Part shown: in pieces, positions 16,962 to 26,184 of the stretch | Layout of the letters: each line of letters opens with the position of its first letter | How positions within the stretch are numbered: position 1 is the stretch's first letter | NCBI RefSeq assembly: GCF_002920535.1 | Contig: NZ_PQSS01000009.1 | Span: forward strand, 94,073 to 158,072 | Source of the DNA: Streptomyces sp. Ru71 | Lineage (GTDB): Bacteria; Actinomycetota; Actinomycetes; Streptomycetales; Streptomycetaceae | Length of the DNA: 64,000 bases | Direction: 5' to 3' | Program-made: the position numbers and the translations under genes | Notes under the pieces: model-generated | What the model saw: the letters and a program-made list of their open reading frames with translations, nothing else | Database searches by the model: none | What the model was told of the DNA's origin: nothing

Positions 16962-17381
16962 TCAGCCGGCCGAGATCTGGCCCGCGTCAACCCGCCGGCT
17001 GCGGCTGCTGGACCGCTCGGCCGCAGTGTCGGCTGGGCCGGCGGCGATGACCGCGTCGAGCAGGTCTCGCGTCGTCTGCAGGTTCTTGATCGCGTGCGTG
17101 ATGCGCTCGCGCTCACGGCGCAGTTCCGCCACCAGGTCCGAACACACCGGCGCCAGGTTCGCCCCGTCGTCACGGACGCACGGCAGGACCTGGGCGATGG
17201 TCGCGGTCGGCAGGCCGGCGGCGAGGAGGGTCCGGATGCGGCGGACGGCGTCCACGTCGGCGTCGGTGTAGACCCGGTAGCCGCTGGGCAGCCTCGTCGG
17301 CGCCAGCAGCCCCTGCTCCTCGTAATAGCGCAGCAGCCGCTCGCTCACCCCGGTCCGGCGGACCATCTCCCCGATGCGCAC
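16962..17381 (-). CDS. MerR-family regulator
   Basis: In the 139-aa protein, residues 1-70 are a typical MerR winged helix: MRIGEMVRRTGVSERLLRYYEEQGLLAPTRLPSGYRVYTDADVDAVRRIRTLLAAGLPTATI. A dimerising helix follows (~80-120, ELRRERERITHAIKNLQTTRDLL). One Cys (VLPCVRDDG) and a second (LAPVCSDL) sit at the start of that helix and might sense metal or thiol reagents. It is divergent from the gene at 17441 across a promoter with MerR-type spacing. Confidence 0.92.
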   Translation of the reverse strand: MRIGEMVRRTGVSERLLRYYEEQGLLAPTRLPSGYRVYTDADVDAVRRIRTLLAAGLPTATIAQVLPCVRDDGANLAPVCSDLVAELRRERERITHAIKNLQTTRDLLDAVIAAGPADTAAERSSSRSRRVDAGQISAG

Positions 17382-17401
17382 GTGATCTGTACCTCACCGC
17401 A

Positions 17402-17433
17402 TTGACTCTCACACCGATGTGAGACCTTAGCGT
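17402..17433 (+). promoter_or_regulatory. MerR-controlled promoter with over-long spacer and palindromic operator
   Basis: The -35 box TTGACT is at 17402-17407 and the -10 box TAGCGT at 17428-17433. The 20-bp spacer contains the perfect inverted repeat TCTCACACCGATGTGAGA (17407-17424). MerR proteins activate by untwisting such 19-20 bp spacers. Transcription would begin about 7 bp after the -10 box, at or next to the ATG at 17441, giving a leaderless message. Confidence 0.8.
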
Positions 17434-17440
17434 CCCGGTC

Positions 17441-17668
17441 ATGACGACCACCACCTCGCCCTCGGCGACCGAGACCCGCGTCCCGTCCGTACGGCTCGTA
17501 GCTCTTCGTCGCAGGGACCGGCGAGTGGGTCACCGCCGCCAGGTCGGCGGACCCGCCACCATCGGCCTCGACCTGACCGATCCGCCCTGGACCAGCGCTC
17601 TGCTCACCGGCGGCGCCGTGCTCATCGCGGCCACAACCGCCCGCCGCCACCGCACCAGCCACCAGTGA
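17441..17668 (+). CDS. Small hypothetical protein under MerR control
   Basis: The 75-aa frame starts exactly where the MerR promoter predicts the transcript to begin, and no ribosome-binding site is visible, so leaderless translation is likely. The C-terminal part (SALLTGGAVLIAATTARRHR) is weakly hydrophobic; the middle is Arg-rich. No family recognised. It could be the residue of a longer target gene that has lost sequence. The hydrolase at 17704 follows 35 bp later. Confidence 0.45.
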   Translation: MTTTTSPSATETRVPSVRLVALRRRDRRVGHRRQVGGPATIGLDLTDPPWTSALLTGGAVLIAATTARRHRTSHQ

Positions 17669-17703
17669 TCACCCACTGCCGCAACCCGAAGGAGATATGA
17701 AAC

Positions 17704-18498
17704 ATGTCCACCGCTCTGCCCGTCTCCCGCCTCGGCCGCTTCGTAGGCGGCACCGGCCCCGGCCTGCTGCTCGCGCACGGCGCCGGCGGCGGGATCGACG
17801 CCAACTACGGCCCCATCATGGACACCCTGACGGCCCATCACACCGTGGTCGGCCCGGACTACCCCGGTACCGGCCGCACCGAGCGCGCCGACGGGCCGCT
17901 CACCCTCAACGGCCTGGCCGACGAACTGGTCGCCACCGCCGTCGAGGAGGGGGTGGAGACCTTCGCCATTGCCGGGTATTCCCTCGGCAGCGCGGTCGCC
18001 ATCCGGGCCGCTACCCGCCACCCCCACCGCGTCACCGCCCTCGTACTCACCGCCGGCTTCGCCCACCCCAACCCGCGCTTCCGCCTCGCCGCCAACCTGT
18101 GGCGCGACCTGTTCCGGGCCGGGGACCTGGAGCAGCTGGCCGCCTTTGTCTCGTTGATCGGACTCAGCGCACCTGCCCTGGATGCCGTCAGCCAGGACGA
18201 TCTGGACGCCGTCCTCAAGACCACCGCGGCCACGGTCCCGCCCGGCACGCCGGATCATCTCGACCTGCTGATCGACCACGTCGACGTCCGGGCCGACCTT
18301 CCCGCACTGGCCGTGCCGACCCTGGTCATCTCCACCACGCTCGATCAGCTCGTGACCCCACACCACCATCGGCAGCTCGCCGAGGCCCTCCCCGGGGCAC
18401 GCTTTGCCGAGATCACCACCGGGCACCTCCCGTTCGTCGAGCAGCCCGAGGAATGGGCCACCCTCATCCACGACTTCCTCCACGACAACCACACCTGA
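17704..18498 (+). CDS. Alpha/beta hydrolase
   Basis: An AAGGAGATATGAAAC leader precedes ATG 17704; 264 aa. The fold is clear: the oxyanion segment LLAHGAGGG, the nucleophile elbow IAGYSLGSAVA (Ser ~95), an acid in the VISTTLDQLVTP segment and the catalytic His in TTGHLPFVEQPEEW. This is the general esterase/lipase/epoxide-hydrolase-like group, and the substrate cannot be read from sequence. It probably belongs to the MerR-controlled transcript starting at 17441. Confidence 0.88.
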   Translation: MSTALPVSRLGRFVGGTGPGLLLAHGAGGGIDANYGPIMDTLTAHHTVVGPDYPGTGRTERADGPLTLNGLADELVATAVEEGVETFAIAGYSLGSAVAIRAATRHPHRVTALVLTAGFAHPNPRFRLAANLWRDLFRAGDLEQLAAFVSLIGLSAPALDAVSQDDLDAVLKTTAATVPPGTPDHLDLLIDHVDVRADLPALAVPTLVISTTLDQLVTPHHHRQLAEALPGARFAEITTGHLPFVEQPEEWATLIHDFLHDNHT

Positions 18499-19070
18499 CG
18501 TCCAAGGGTCAGCCTGTCGGCGACCTCCTCAACATCGCTCCGGTCGTGCCGACAGAGATGCCAGCGGTCAGCGACCTGCAGCACCTGCGGCGCTCCCGCC
18601 GCGGCGGCCCTCTGCGAAGAACGGCGCGCAGTCCCGGCAGACCACCTCGACGCCAGGCCGCGAAGCAGGGGTTTGAGGCGTCCGGTTCAGCTTGGAACTG
18701 GAGGGAGTGGCCCCGCAGCACCCGAGTGACATCAAAAGTCACTGGCCCGGCAGCTGACCTCATCTGCCAGCCGGCACTGCGCCCGCGCCGAACGCCGGCA
18801 CGTCTGCGGCAGCCATGTCCTGCCGCAGCCGCGCAAAGCGCACGGGGTGCAGCCACGCTCCCCGCTCCTGCTCCGTGTCCGCGGCGGTTGCGCGGGAGCC
18901 ACCCCATACAGCAGGCCCCGGGGGCCTACGGCGTGCTGCGGACCGCCGGCTTCGTGTACGAGAACAGCAACGCTTTGTCGGCAGGGCCCGTAGGACCGGA
19001 CGATCAGGAGCGCCCACCGTGGACGACCCCCGGCAGCCCCACCGGCATCGGGACCGTCGAGACGCCGCGC
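18499..19070. other. Long intergenic region, no supported gene
   Basis: The minus strand has short coding-like scraps (for example ERGAWLHPVRFARLRQDM near 18830) but no start, stop and domain that fit together. It may contain a decayed gene. Confidence 0.35.
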
Positions 19071-19250
19071 TTACGCCATCCTGGCGTGTTCGTTGCTGCT
19101 CAGGACGATGCGCAGTTGCTGGTAACGGTCGAGGTCTTCCCAGGTGTTGTGGTCGGGCGGGCTGGGGTTGCGGCGTCCAGTGCCCCAGGCCCAGACGCTG
19201 GCGGCGATACCGGCAAAGAGGGGGATGAGCAGCCACAGCAGGGCGCCCAT
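19071..19250 (-). CDS. 59-aa single-pass membrane protein
   Basis: The start at ATG 19250 has AAGGAGGC upstream. The sequence is MGALLWLLIPLFAGIAASVW (one transmembrane helix), then a short basic/Pro stretch and a helical tail with DLDRYQQLRIVLSS. It lies 46 bp downstream of, and on the same strand as, the Hsp20 gene, so it is probably co-transcribed with it and part of the heat response. Confidence 0.8.
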   Translation of the reverse strand: MGALLWLLIPLFAGIAASVWAWGTGRRNPSPPDHNTWEDLDRYQQLRIVLSSNEHARMA

Positions 19251-19296
19251 GGTGTGAGCCTCCTTCGTTGCGATGGGACGGACGGGCCGGCGGAGC

Positions 19297-19719
19297 TCAG
19301 GCAGTCAGCTGCTTGGGGGCGCCGCCGGAGATGGCGATCTTGCGGGGCTTGGCGTGTGCGGCCAGCGGGATGCGCAGGGTGAGGACGCCGTTGTCGTAGG
19401 CGGCCTCGGCGGCCGCGGTGTCCAGGGCGTCGGACAGGGCCAGGCGGCGGGTGAAGCGGCCGGCGGGCCGCTCGGTGAGCACGGGACGGGCATCGGCGGG
19501 GACCGGGGACGGCCGCTCGGCGGTCAGAATGAGCGAGTGATGCTCTGTGGTCAGCTCGATGCTGGAGCGGTCCATACCGGGCAGGTCGAACTGCAGGTAC
19601 AGCGCTTCGTCGTCGCGCCAGGCATCCGCCGGAATGATGGTGCCGGCGGAGGCGGCGCCGTTCGCGAGCTGCTGCGTGAGCCGGTCGAGATCGCCCAGGA
19701 CGCCCGTACGCGCAAGCAT
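19297..19719 (-). CDS. Hsp20 / alpha-crystallin small heat-shock protein
   Basis: It starts at ATG 19719 after GGAGGGAG; 140 aa. The alpha-crystallin domain spans ~35-130: ADAWRDDEALYLQFDLPGMDRSSIELTTEHHSLILTAERP, then FTRRLALSDALDTAAAEAAYDNGVLTLRIPLA, ending in AKPRKIAI, the IxI-type tail used in oligomer assembly. It acts as an ATP-independent holdase for unfolded proteins. A HAIR-like operator lies at 19832-19852, 113 bp upstream. Confidence 0.93.
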   Translation of the reverse strand: MLARTGVLGDLDRLTQQLANGAASAGTIIPADAWRDDEALYLQFDLPGMDRSSIELTTEHHSLILTAERPSPVPADARPVLTERPAGRFTRRLALSDALDTAAAEAAYDNGVLTLRIPLAAHAKPRKIAISGGAPKQLTA

Positions 19720-19831
19720 GTCCAATTTCTCCCTCCCTGAAAGCAGGCCGCCGGGACCGCAGCCCGGCGATCGAGTACCACCTATCCATATAGCCGACCG
19801 AAGATTCACTGACAAGCTGCGACTACATGAA

Positions 19832-19852
19832 GTTGACAGCAGGAGACTCAAT
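19832..19852. promoter_or_regulatory. HAIR-like heat-shock operator, site 1
   Basis: GTTGACA, 7 bp, ACTCAAT. This is close to the HspR-associated inverted repeat CTTGAGT-N7-ACTCAAG and shares its exact spacing with sites at 20649 and 22736. It lies between the leftward hsp20 gene and the rightward HdeD-like pseudogene and could serve either. Confidence 0.6.
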
Positions 19853-19886
19853 CTCCTCCACGGGCAGTGAGCACCCGGTCGCGCCT

Positions 19887-20272
19887 ATGTCTCCGACCGC
19901 AGAAGGCGGTCCGGACGGTCGGCGCACGGGAAGGCCGGACGGGTGGCCGGGTCTGGCGGCCCTGGCGCTGGTGGTCATGGCAGGCGCCTGGGCCATCGTC
20001 ACGGGCTGCCTGGAGTTGTGGGTCGCCACGCGGATGCGGCACGAGCTGCGGCACGCGTGGTGGTGGCCGCCGTCGTGTCGGTGGCGGCGGGTGTGCTGCT
20101 GTGGCTGCGCCCTGGTGCCGACGCGGTGGCCGTCGCGCTCATCCTGGGCGGGCACGCGCTGATCATGGGCGGCCTGTGGCTGGCTGCCGCCTGGCGGGAG
20201 TACCGCACCGGCACCGGGCACGGTTCGCGGTCGTGGACCGGGCGGCCGTCCGGAGCGCTCATGGCCCTCTGA
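19887..20272 (+). pseudogene. HdeD-like (DUF308) membrane protein, frameshifted
   Basis: The first frame gives WPGLAALALVVMAGAWAIVTGCLELWVATRMRHELRHAW. After a shift near 20060, the next frame gives VVAAVVSVAAGVLLWLRPGADAVAVALILGGHALIMGGLWLAAAWREYRTG. Together they make the repeated GxxxIxxGxxxLxxP..A hydrophobic pattern of HdeD acid-stress membrane proteins, with about half the normal length. The N-terminal helices are missing. Confidence 0.55.
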
Positions 20273-20359
20273 CACCGCCGCCCCCACAACCCCGGGGCCC
20301 GGCGCACCGCACGCCACGGGCTTGCGGTGCGCCATGGATGTTGGAAGGCAGGCCGCAGC

Positions 20360-20467
20360 GTGCGCCTGCCGCTTCGCTTCGTCGATGAGGTCCGCGTGGA
20401 GCCGCACTGGTGGCGCGCGGTGCGCCCGCACTCCGGGCGCCGCTGCCGATTCCGCCCGGGGCGCTGA
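20360..20467 (+). CDS. Very small hypothetical frame
   Basis: The 35-codon frame from GTG 20360 after GGAAGG (RLPLRFVDEVRVEPHWWRAV) has almost all G/C third positions, as real Streptomyces genes do. It ends 4 bp before the next frame. It may be a gene fragment; no family recognised. Confidence 0.3.
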   Translation: MRLPLRFVDEVRVEPHWWRAVRPHSGRRCRFRPGR

Positions 20468-20470
20468 TGC

Positions 20471-20653
20471 GTGGGCGAGCTGGAGCACAAGCGTGGCCGG
20501 GACTTCGCCGCCCTGCGCGCCGAGGGCCCCGTCCTCGTGGTGACGACCTCCGGCCGCGACGCGCCTTACGCCCGCCTGGCCGTGTCCACATTCGATCCGG
20601 AGTCCGACGCGGCTTTGCTGCGGCAGGCCAACGCCAAGCCCTCAAAAAGTTGA
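20471..20653 (+). CDS. Small hypothetical protein
   Basis: The 60-codon frame from GTG 20471 has strong G/C third-position bias and compact sequence (ALRAEGPVLVVTTSGRDAPYARLAVSTFDPESD). Its last codons run into the operator at 20649, so its natural 3' end may have been cut off when the hsp20 unit was placed here. No family recognised. Confidence 0.4.
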   Translation: MGELEHKRGRDFAALRAEGPVLVVTTSGRDAPYARLAVSTFDPESDAALLRQANAKPSKS

Positions 20654-20669
20654 GTCGAGTCTTGTCAAG
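20649..20669. promoter_or_regulatory. HAIR-like heat-shock operator, site 2
   Basis: GTTGAGT, 7 bp, TGTCAAG, the same design as sites 1 and 3 in reverse orientation. It overlaps a plausible -35 box (TTGTCA, 20662-20667) with a TACATA -10 box 17 bp further on, and sits 70 bp before the Hsp20 start at 20740. A repressor bound here would block that promoter. Confidence 0.7.
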
Positions 20670-20739
20670 TTTCCGACGTAGTGGTACATAAGAAGGAGAG
20701 CGAACAGGACGCGGGAACGACGTGAAGGAGGGATGACAG

Positions 20740-21162
20740 ATGCTGATGCGTACGGATCCCTTCCGCGAGCTTGACCGGCTCGTCGAGCGGGTCTGGGGCA
20801 CGGCCGCGCACCCGGCGGGCATGCCGCTGGACGCCTGGCGTGAGGGTGACACGTTCTTCGTGGAGCTGGACCTGCCGGGCGTGGACCCGGAGTCGATCGA
20901 TCTCGATGTCGAGCGCAACGTCCTGACGGTGAAGGCCGAACGCAAGCCGACGTACGGCGAGAACACCGAGACGGTGGTCACCGAGCGGCCCGCGGGGACG
21001 TTCAGCCGGCAGCTGTTCCTCGGCGAGACCCTCGACACCGAGAAGATCGAAGCCTCCTACGAGGCCGGTGTGCTGAGGCTGCGGATCCCGGTCGCTGAGC
21101 AGGCCAAGCCCCGCAAGATCGCCATCAGCGGCGGCAGCGACCGCAAGGAACTGGGCGGCTGA
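20740..21162 (+). CDS. Hsp20 / alpha-crystallin small heat-shock protein (second copy)
   Basis: GAAGGAGGGATG precedes ATG 20740; 140 aa. The domain runs [40 protein letters not shown], then [42 protein letters not shown]. It is similar to the copy at 19297 but distinct enough to be an old duplication or separate acquisition. The N-terminus is short ([19 protein letters not shown]). It is the likely heat-inducible Hsp18-type chaperone, controlled through site 2. Confidence 0.95.
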   Translation: MLMRTDPFRELDRLVERVWGTAAHPAGMPLDAWREGDTFFVELDLPGVDPESIDLDVERNVLTVKAERKPTYGENTETVVTERPAGTFSRQLFLGETLDTEKIEASYEAGVLRLRIPVAEQAKPRKIAISGGSDRKELGG

Positions 21163-21186
21163 CGCCACAGCAACGCCATCTCTTCA

Positions 21187-21215
21187 AGGGCCCCGGGCAT
21201 CAGGCCCGGGGCCCT
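21187..21215 (+). terminator. Hairpin terminator after hsp20
   Basis: There is a perfect 12-bp stem (AGGGCCCCGGGC / GCCCGGGGCCCT) with a 5-nt loop, 25 bp after the Hsp20 stop. It has no T-run, which is usual in Streptomyces. Confidence 0.8.
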
Positions 21216-21477
21216 GACGCCGTCTTTGACCCTTCGCGCGTATACGACCGCGGAGCGCCGGCAATTGACAGGCCCCGCGTCCCTGCCGTAGTCCGGCTCC
21301 CGCACGGCAAAGCCCGACGCCGAGGGCGGGCGAGGGCCCGGTGGGCGGGGTAAGCGGCTGCGACGTCGCGAGGCGGCGGCGTGATCCGAGCCACGGCCGC
21401 TGACCGGTCTGGCAGATCCGAGCACGCCGATCACGGCGACTGACCTGGGCACCGGCCGCACGGCGGCGGGGCCGGCA

Positions 21478-21630
21478 TCAGGACCCGGGGAGGCGTTCCG
21501 GCTCCCCGCCGTCGGCGTCGAACACCTTGGTGAAGGTGGCCCCGCACCGGCAACGCGAGTGCTCGATCAGCTCGCCGTCGGCCGACACGCTCAATCCCTC
21601 GCTGAGCCGCACATGCACATGATCACCCAT
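21478..21630 (-). CDS. 50-aa hypothetical protein
   Basis: The start at ATG 21630 is preceded by GGAGGCGGCTCCTC. The sequence MGDHVHVRLSEGLSVSADGEL continues to a CRCG and an acidic end. The short beta-like sequence with HSRCRCGATF could bind metal with a partner. It is embedded in the heat-shock island; function unknown. Confidence 0.6.
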   Translation of the reverse strand: MGDHVHVRLSEGLSVSADGELIEHSRCRCGATFTKVFDADGGEPERLPGS

Positions 21631-21825
21631 GAGGAGCCGCCTCCTTGACCTCGTCTGGTCCGGTCATCGTGGAGGCCGACCGCGTGGGCCGGCAATGCCG
21701 CAGCTCACACGTGAGTGCCGATCATGACGCCTTGAGGGGCCGCCGCAGCGCCCAGGAAATGGGCGCGCGAAGTCCCTGGCAGACAGTGCGCGCCCGCCGT
21801 CAAGGGCGGGCGCGCAGTGTCGGGG

Positions 21826-22215
21826 TCACCGTGACGGCTTCATGGACGCCTGGGCGGCTCGTGCGCCAGGCTGCGGCTGCGGGTGACCGGCGGCGTGCAG
21901 CATCGGCGCGGCGTGCCGCTCGGGACGGTCGGCACCCTCGACCTGCACACGGCTGCGCGGCGCTTCGGCGTCACCGGGCAGCGGCACAGGCCGACGCGCC
22001 GCCAGACGTCCGACCCAGCGGCGGCCACAGTGCTCACAGGGCGGGGCGCCCTGCGGCGTGTACGGGGAGGGAACGGCGGTGTTGTCGCGGTAGAAGACCT
22101 CCCACTCGGCGTCGAGAGAGTCTCGGTAGCGCTGGACGTCGTAGTCGACGCTCCAGCTGTGCCAGCACGAACCGCAGGTGAACTCCACGCGTTCGACAGC
22201 GAGTTCGGTGATCAC
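21826..22215 (-). CDS. Zinc-ribbon hypothetical protein
   Basis: The 129-aa protein has a first CxxC (FTCGSCWHSW) and a second (PPCEHCGRRWVG) about 45 residues apart, forming a zinc ribbon. Between them is an acidic/aromatic stretch (RYRDSLDAEWEVFYRDN); the C-terminus is Pro/Arg-rich. Its ATG overlaps the stop of the STAS gene (ATGA), so the two are translationally coupled. Confidence 0.75.
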   Translation of the reverse strand: MITELAVERVEFTCGSCWHSWSVDYDVQRYRDSLDAEWEVFYRDNTAVPSPYTPQGAPPCEHCGRRWVGRLAARRPVPLPGDAEAPRSRVQVEGADRPERHAAPMLHAAGHPQPQPGARAAQASMKPSR

Positions 22216-22601
22216 TGCAGTGCACCTCCCATCCGGTGTGCGGAAACGGTCCGGGGGGCTGACAGGGCCGCATCAAGAGAGGGGTACAAGGGCAGAGCGG
22301 AAGCAGCGCTGCTGCTGCGCAGCAGCCGCTCCATGCGCCCTTGGGGGCATACCAGGCGTAGCTCCCCCTGATCCTGGTCCAGCAGCGCCCGCACAGACAT
22401 CAAAGCATCCAGGCCGTCGGCGTCGGCATGGGTCAGTTCGGACAGGTCCAGGATCAGATGCTCGTGCCGCTGCTGCGCGGTGACGCAGGTCGCGAAGTCA
22501 CGCAGTTCCCGGGTCGTGGCCGCGTCCAGGACGCCGTTGATCTCGATCACGGCCCAGCCGTTGTGCCAGTGCGCCGCGAGGAACACTGCCATGGTCCGCA
22601 C
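22212..22601 (-). CDS. STAS-domain anti-sigma factor antagonist-like protein
   Basis: The 129-aa protein is a single STAS domain: GWAVIEINGVLDAATTRELRDF, then HLILDLSELTHADADGLDALMSVRALLDQ and GELRLVCPQGRMERLL. In SpoIIAA/RsbV the segment DSSGL holds the serine phosphorylated by the anti-sigma kinase. Here it is D60-A61-D62-G63-L64, so the phospho-Ser is replaced by Asp and the protein cannot be switched in the usual way. GTG 22601 or ATG 22592 starts it after GAGGAG. It may feed the general stress sigma network. Confidence 0.88.
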   Translation of the reverse strand: MRTMAVFLAAHWHNGWAVIEINGVLDAATTRELRDFATCVTAQQRHEHLILDLSELTHADADGLDALMSVRALLDQDQGELRLVCPQGRMERLLRSSSAASALPLYPSLDAALSAPRTVSAHRMGGALQ

Positions 22602-22735
22602 CCCGCTCTCTGCTCCTCAGTGCCCCATGGGCCGCCCCCGGTCGGCGGTCCTGGATCTCTACTGCAACTCCTTCGCCCACTGCACCGGTCTGCCTTGGGC
22701 AGTACTGCGGATACTTCCCCTATACCCCGCCCAGA

Positions 22736-22756
22736 CTTGACAAGGCAAGACTCAAG
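22736..22756. promoter_or_regulatory. HAIR-like heat-shock operator, site 3
   Basis: CTTGACA, 7 bp, ACTCAAG. It has the exact HAIR spacing and an intact right half-site. Its left half doubles as a -35 box TTGACA (22737-22742). It lies 70 bp before the J-domain gene that begins the dnaK-grpE operon. Confidence 0.75.
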
Positions 22757-22825
22757 TTTTACCCCATAGAGGTAGGCAAGATGGCATGAAAACGCAGATC
22801 AGCACAGGCGAGGAGGTGGCCGGAC

Positions 22826-23200
22826 GTGCGGGTGCGCGAGCAGGAATCGGACCTGTACGCGGTGCTGGGGGTGCAGCCTTCGGCAACGGCCGAGAAGATC
22901 ACCTCAGCCTTCCGCGCCCGGGTGCGGGAACTACGCCCCGACACCCGCGTGGACGCTGACACCGCCGCACGGTTCGGGCAGGTGCAGGCGGCGTACGCGA
23001 CGCTGCGTGATCCGGTCCTGCGGGCGGCCTACGACCAGCGACTCGACCAGCGACTCGACGAGCGCACGCTGCCGGCGTCCGATCGAGGAGCGGCCCCTAC
23101 CGCGCTCGCGCGGCCCGCGCGGCCGTACGCCGTACTCGGGGACGTCTGGCGTGACCCGCCGCTGCGGGCGGGGCCGGTCCGGTGGATTCCCGGCCGGTGA
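22826..23200 (+). CDS. J-domain (DnaJ-like) protein lacking the HPD histidine
   Basis: AGGAGG lies 9 bp before GTG 22826; 124 aa. Residues ~9-72 form a J domain (DLYAVLGVQPSATAEKITSAFRARVRELRPDT...FGQVQAAYATLRDPVLRAAYD). The loop reads R37-P38-D39 where J proteins have His-Pro-Asp, the motif that stimulates DnaK ATPase. Three near-repeats (YDQRLDQRLDERT) follow, then a disordered tail without a zinc or substrate-binding domain. It is the first gene of the operon with dnaK (39 bp gap) and grpE. Confidence 0.85.
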   Translation: MRVREQESDLYAVLGVQPSATAEKITSAFRARVRELRPDTRVDADTAARFGQVQAAYATLRDPVLRAAYDQRLDQRLDERTLPASDRGAAPTALARPARPYAVLGDVWRDPPLRAGPVRWIPGR

Positions 23201-23239
23201 GACGAAGAACGAGGTGAGGACGAGGAAGGAGGAGCACAG

Positions 23240-25102
<1,863 letters not shown>

Positions 25103-25104
25103 CG

Positions 25105-25650
25105 ATGACCAGGAGCGGTCCGCAGAGCACCGAACTGGACACGCTGCGGCGCCTGGTTCAGGAGCGGACCGCCGACCTGCAGCGGATCAAGGCCGAGTAC
25201 GACAACTACCGCAAGCGGGTGCGGCGGGACCGCCTGGCCGTGCGGGAGATCGCCGCGGCCAACGTGCTCAAGGCGCTGCTGCCCGTGCTGGACGCCGTCG
25301 ACCGGGCGCTGGCGCACGAGCCACTCACGCCCGGTCTCAAAGACATCGCCGACAGCCTCAAGGAGCAGCTCGGCTCGCTGGGCGTCACGTCGTTCGGCGA
25401 GGTGGGCGATCCGTTCGATCCCGCCTGCCACGACGCCCTGACGCACCGCATCGACCCCGAGTCGGAACGCCTGGTGTGCTCGCAGATCCTGCGGCCCGGC
25501 TACCGGCTGGGCGAGAACCTGCTCCGCCCGGCCACCGTCGAGGTCACCGGGCCGGCCCCGCCCGCGAAGAACGCACCGGGGCCCGAGTGCGGCGTCCGGG
25601 GTGCATCCGCCCGCGCGGACAAGCCGCCCCTGCCTGTCGCGCCGACCTGA
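25105..25650 (+). CDS. grpE: Nucleotide exchange factor GrpE
   Basis: ATG 25105 is 2 bp after the dnaK stop; 181 aa. A long N-terminal coiled coil (LRRLVQERTADLQRIKAEYDNYRKRVRRD) is followed by the beta-wing head: VLDAVDRALAHE, FGEVGDPFDPACHDAL and QILRPGYRLGENLLRPATVEV. GrpE releases ADP from DnaK. The N-terminal acidic extension of housekeeping GrpE is short here, and a Pro/Ala-rich tail of ~30 residues is added. Confidence 0.95.
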   Translation: MTRSGPQSTELDTLRRLVQERTADLQRIKAEYDNYRKRVRRDRLAVREIAAANVLKALLPVLDAVDRALAHEPLTPGLKDIADSLKEQLGSLGVTSFGEVGDPFDPACHDALTHRIDPESERLVCSQILRPGYRLGENLLRPATVEVTGPAPPAKNAPGPECGVRGASARADKPPLPVAPT

Positions 25651-25733
25651 AACGCCTGCCCCTACCTGGGTACCGGAGAAGGGGCATCGCATTCGATGCC
25701 CCGAGAATCACTGGCAAGCGGAGGTGACGAACG

Positions 25734-26126
25734 ATGCAGCACCACGAGTTCCTCGCTCGTGTACGCGAGCTCGGCGAATACGCAAGCCAGGACGAAGCCG
25801 CGAAGGTCACCGACGCGGTGCTGAGCGTGCTCGCCCAGCGCATCAGCCCGGGTGAGGTCGACGACCTCGCCTCCCAGCTGCCCGGACCGCTCGGCCAGGC
25901 ACTGGCCGCGGCCAAGCAGGCGCAGGCCGAGAGCTTTGGGATCGCGGAGTTCTACCGCAGGGTCGCGGAGCGCACCGGCGCCCGGCCGCGCACCGCGGAG
26001 TGGGACGCCAGCGCGGTCCTGACCACACTGGCCGCCGCCGTCTCCGGCGGCGAGCTGAACCAGATCCTCAGCCAGCTCCCCTCCGGCTACGCCGTCCTGT
26101 TCGGCAAAGCCGACCTGGCCAGCTGA
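25734..26126 (+). CDS. DUF2267 protein
   Basis: GGAGGTGAC precedes ATG 25734; 130 aa. DUF2267 repeats are recognisable: HHEFLARVRELGEYASQDEAAKVTDAVLSVLAQRISPGEVDDLASQLPGPL, then FYRRVAERTGARP and AVLTTLAAAVSGGELNQILSQLPSGYAVLF. DUF2267 genes commonly accompany Hsp20, gas-vesicle or envelope-stress genes in actinomycetes. All-helical, cytosolic; function not established. It is probably the last gene of the operon from 22826. Confidence 0.9.
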   Translation: MQHHEFLARVRELGEYASQDEAAKVTDAVLSVLAQRISPGEVDDLASQLPGPLGQALAAAKQAQAESFGIAEFYRRVAERTGARPRTAEWDASAVLTTLAAAVSGGELNQILSQLPSGYAVLFGKADLAS

Positions 26127-26184
26127 TACCAGGACCCGTCGGCACCCCGAGTAGGCTTCGCCAAGGTTTGACAACAACGCTCTG

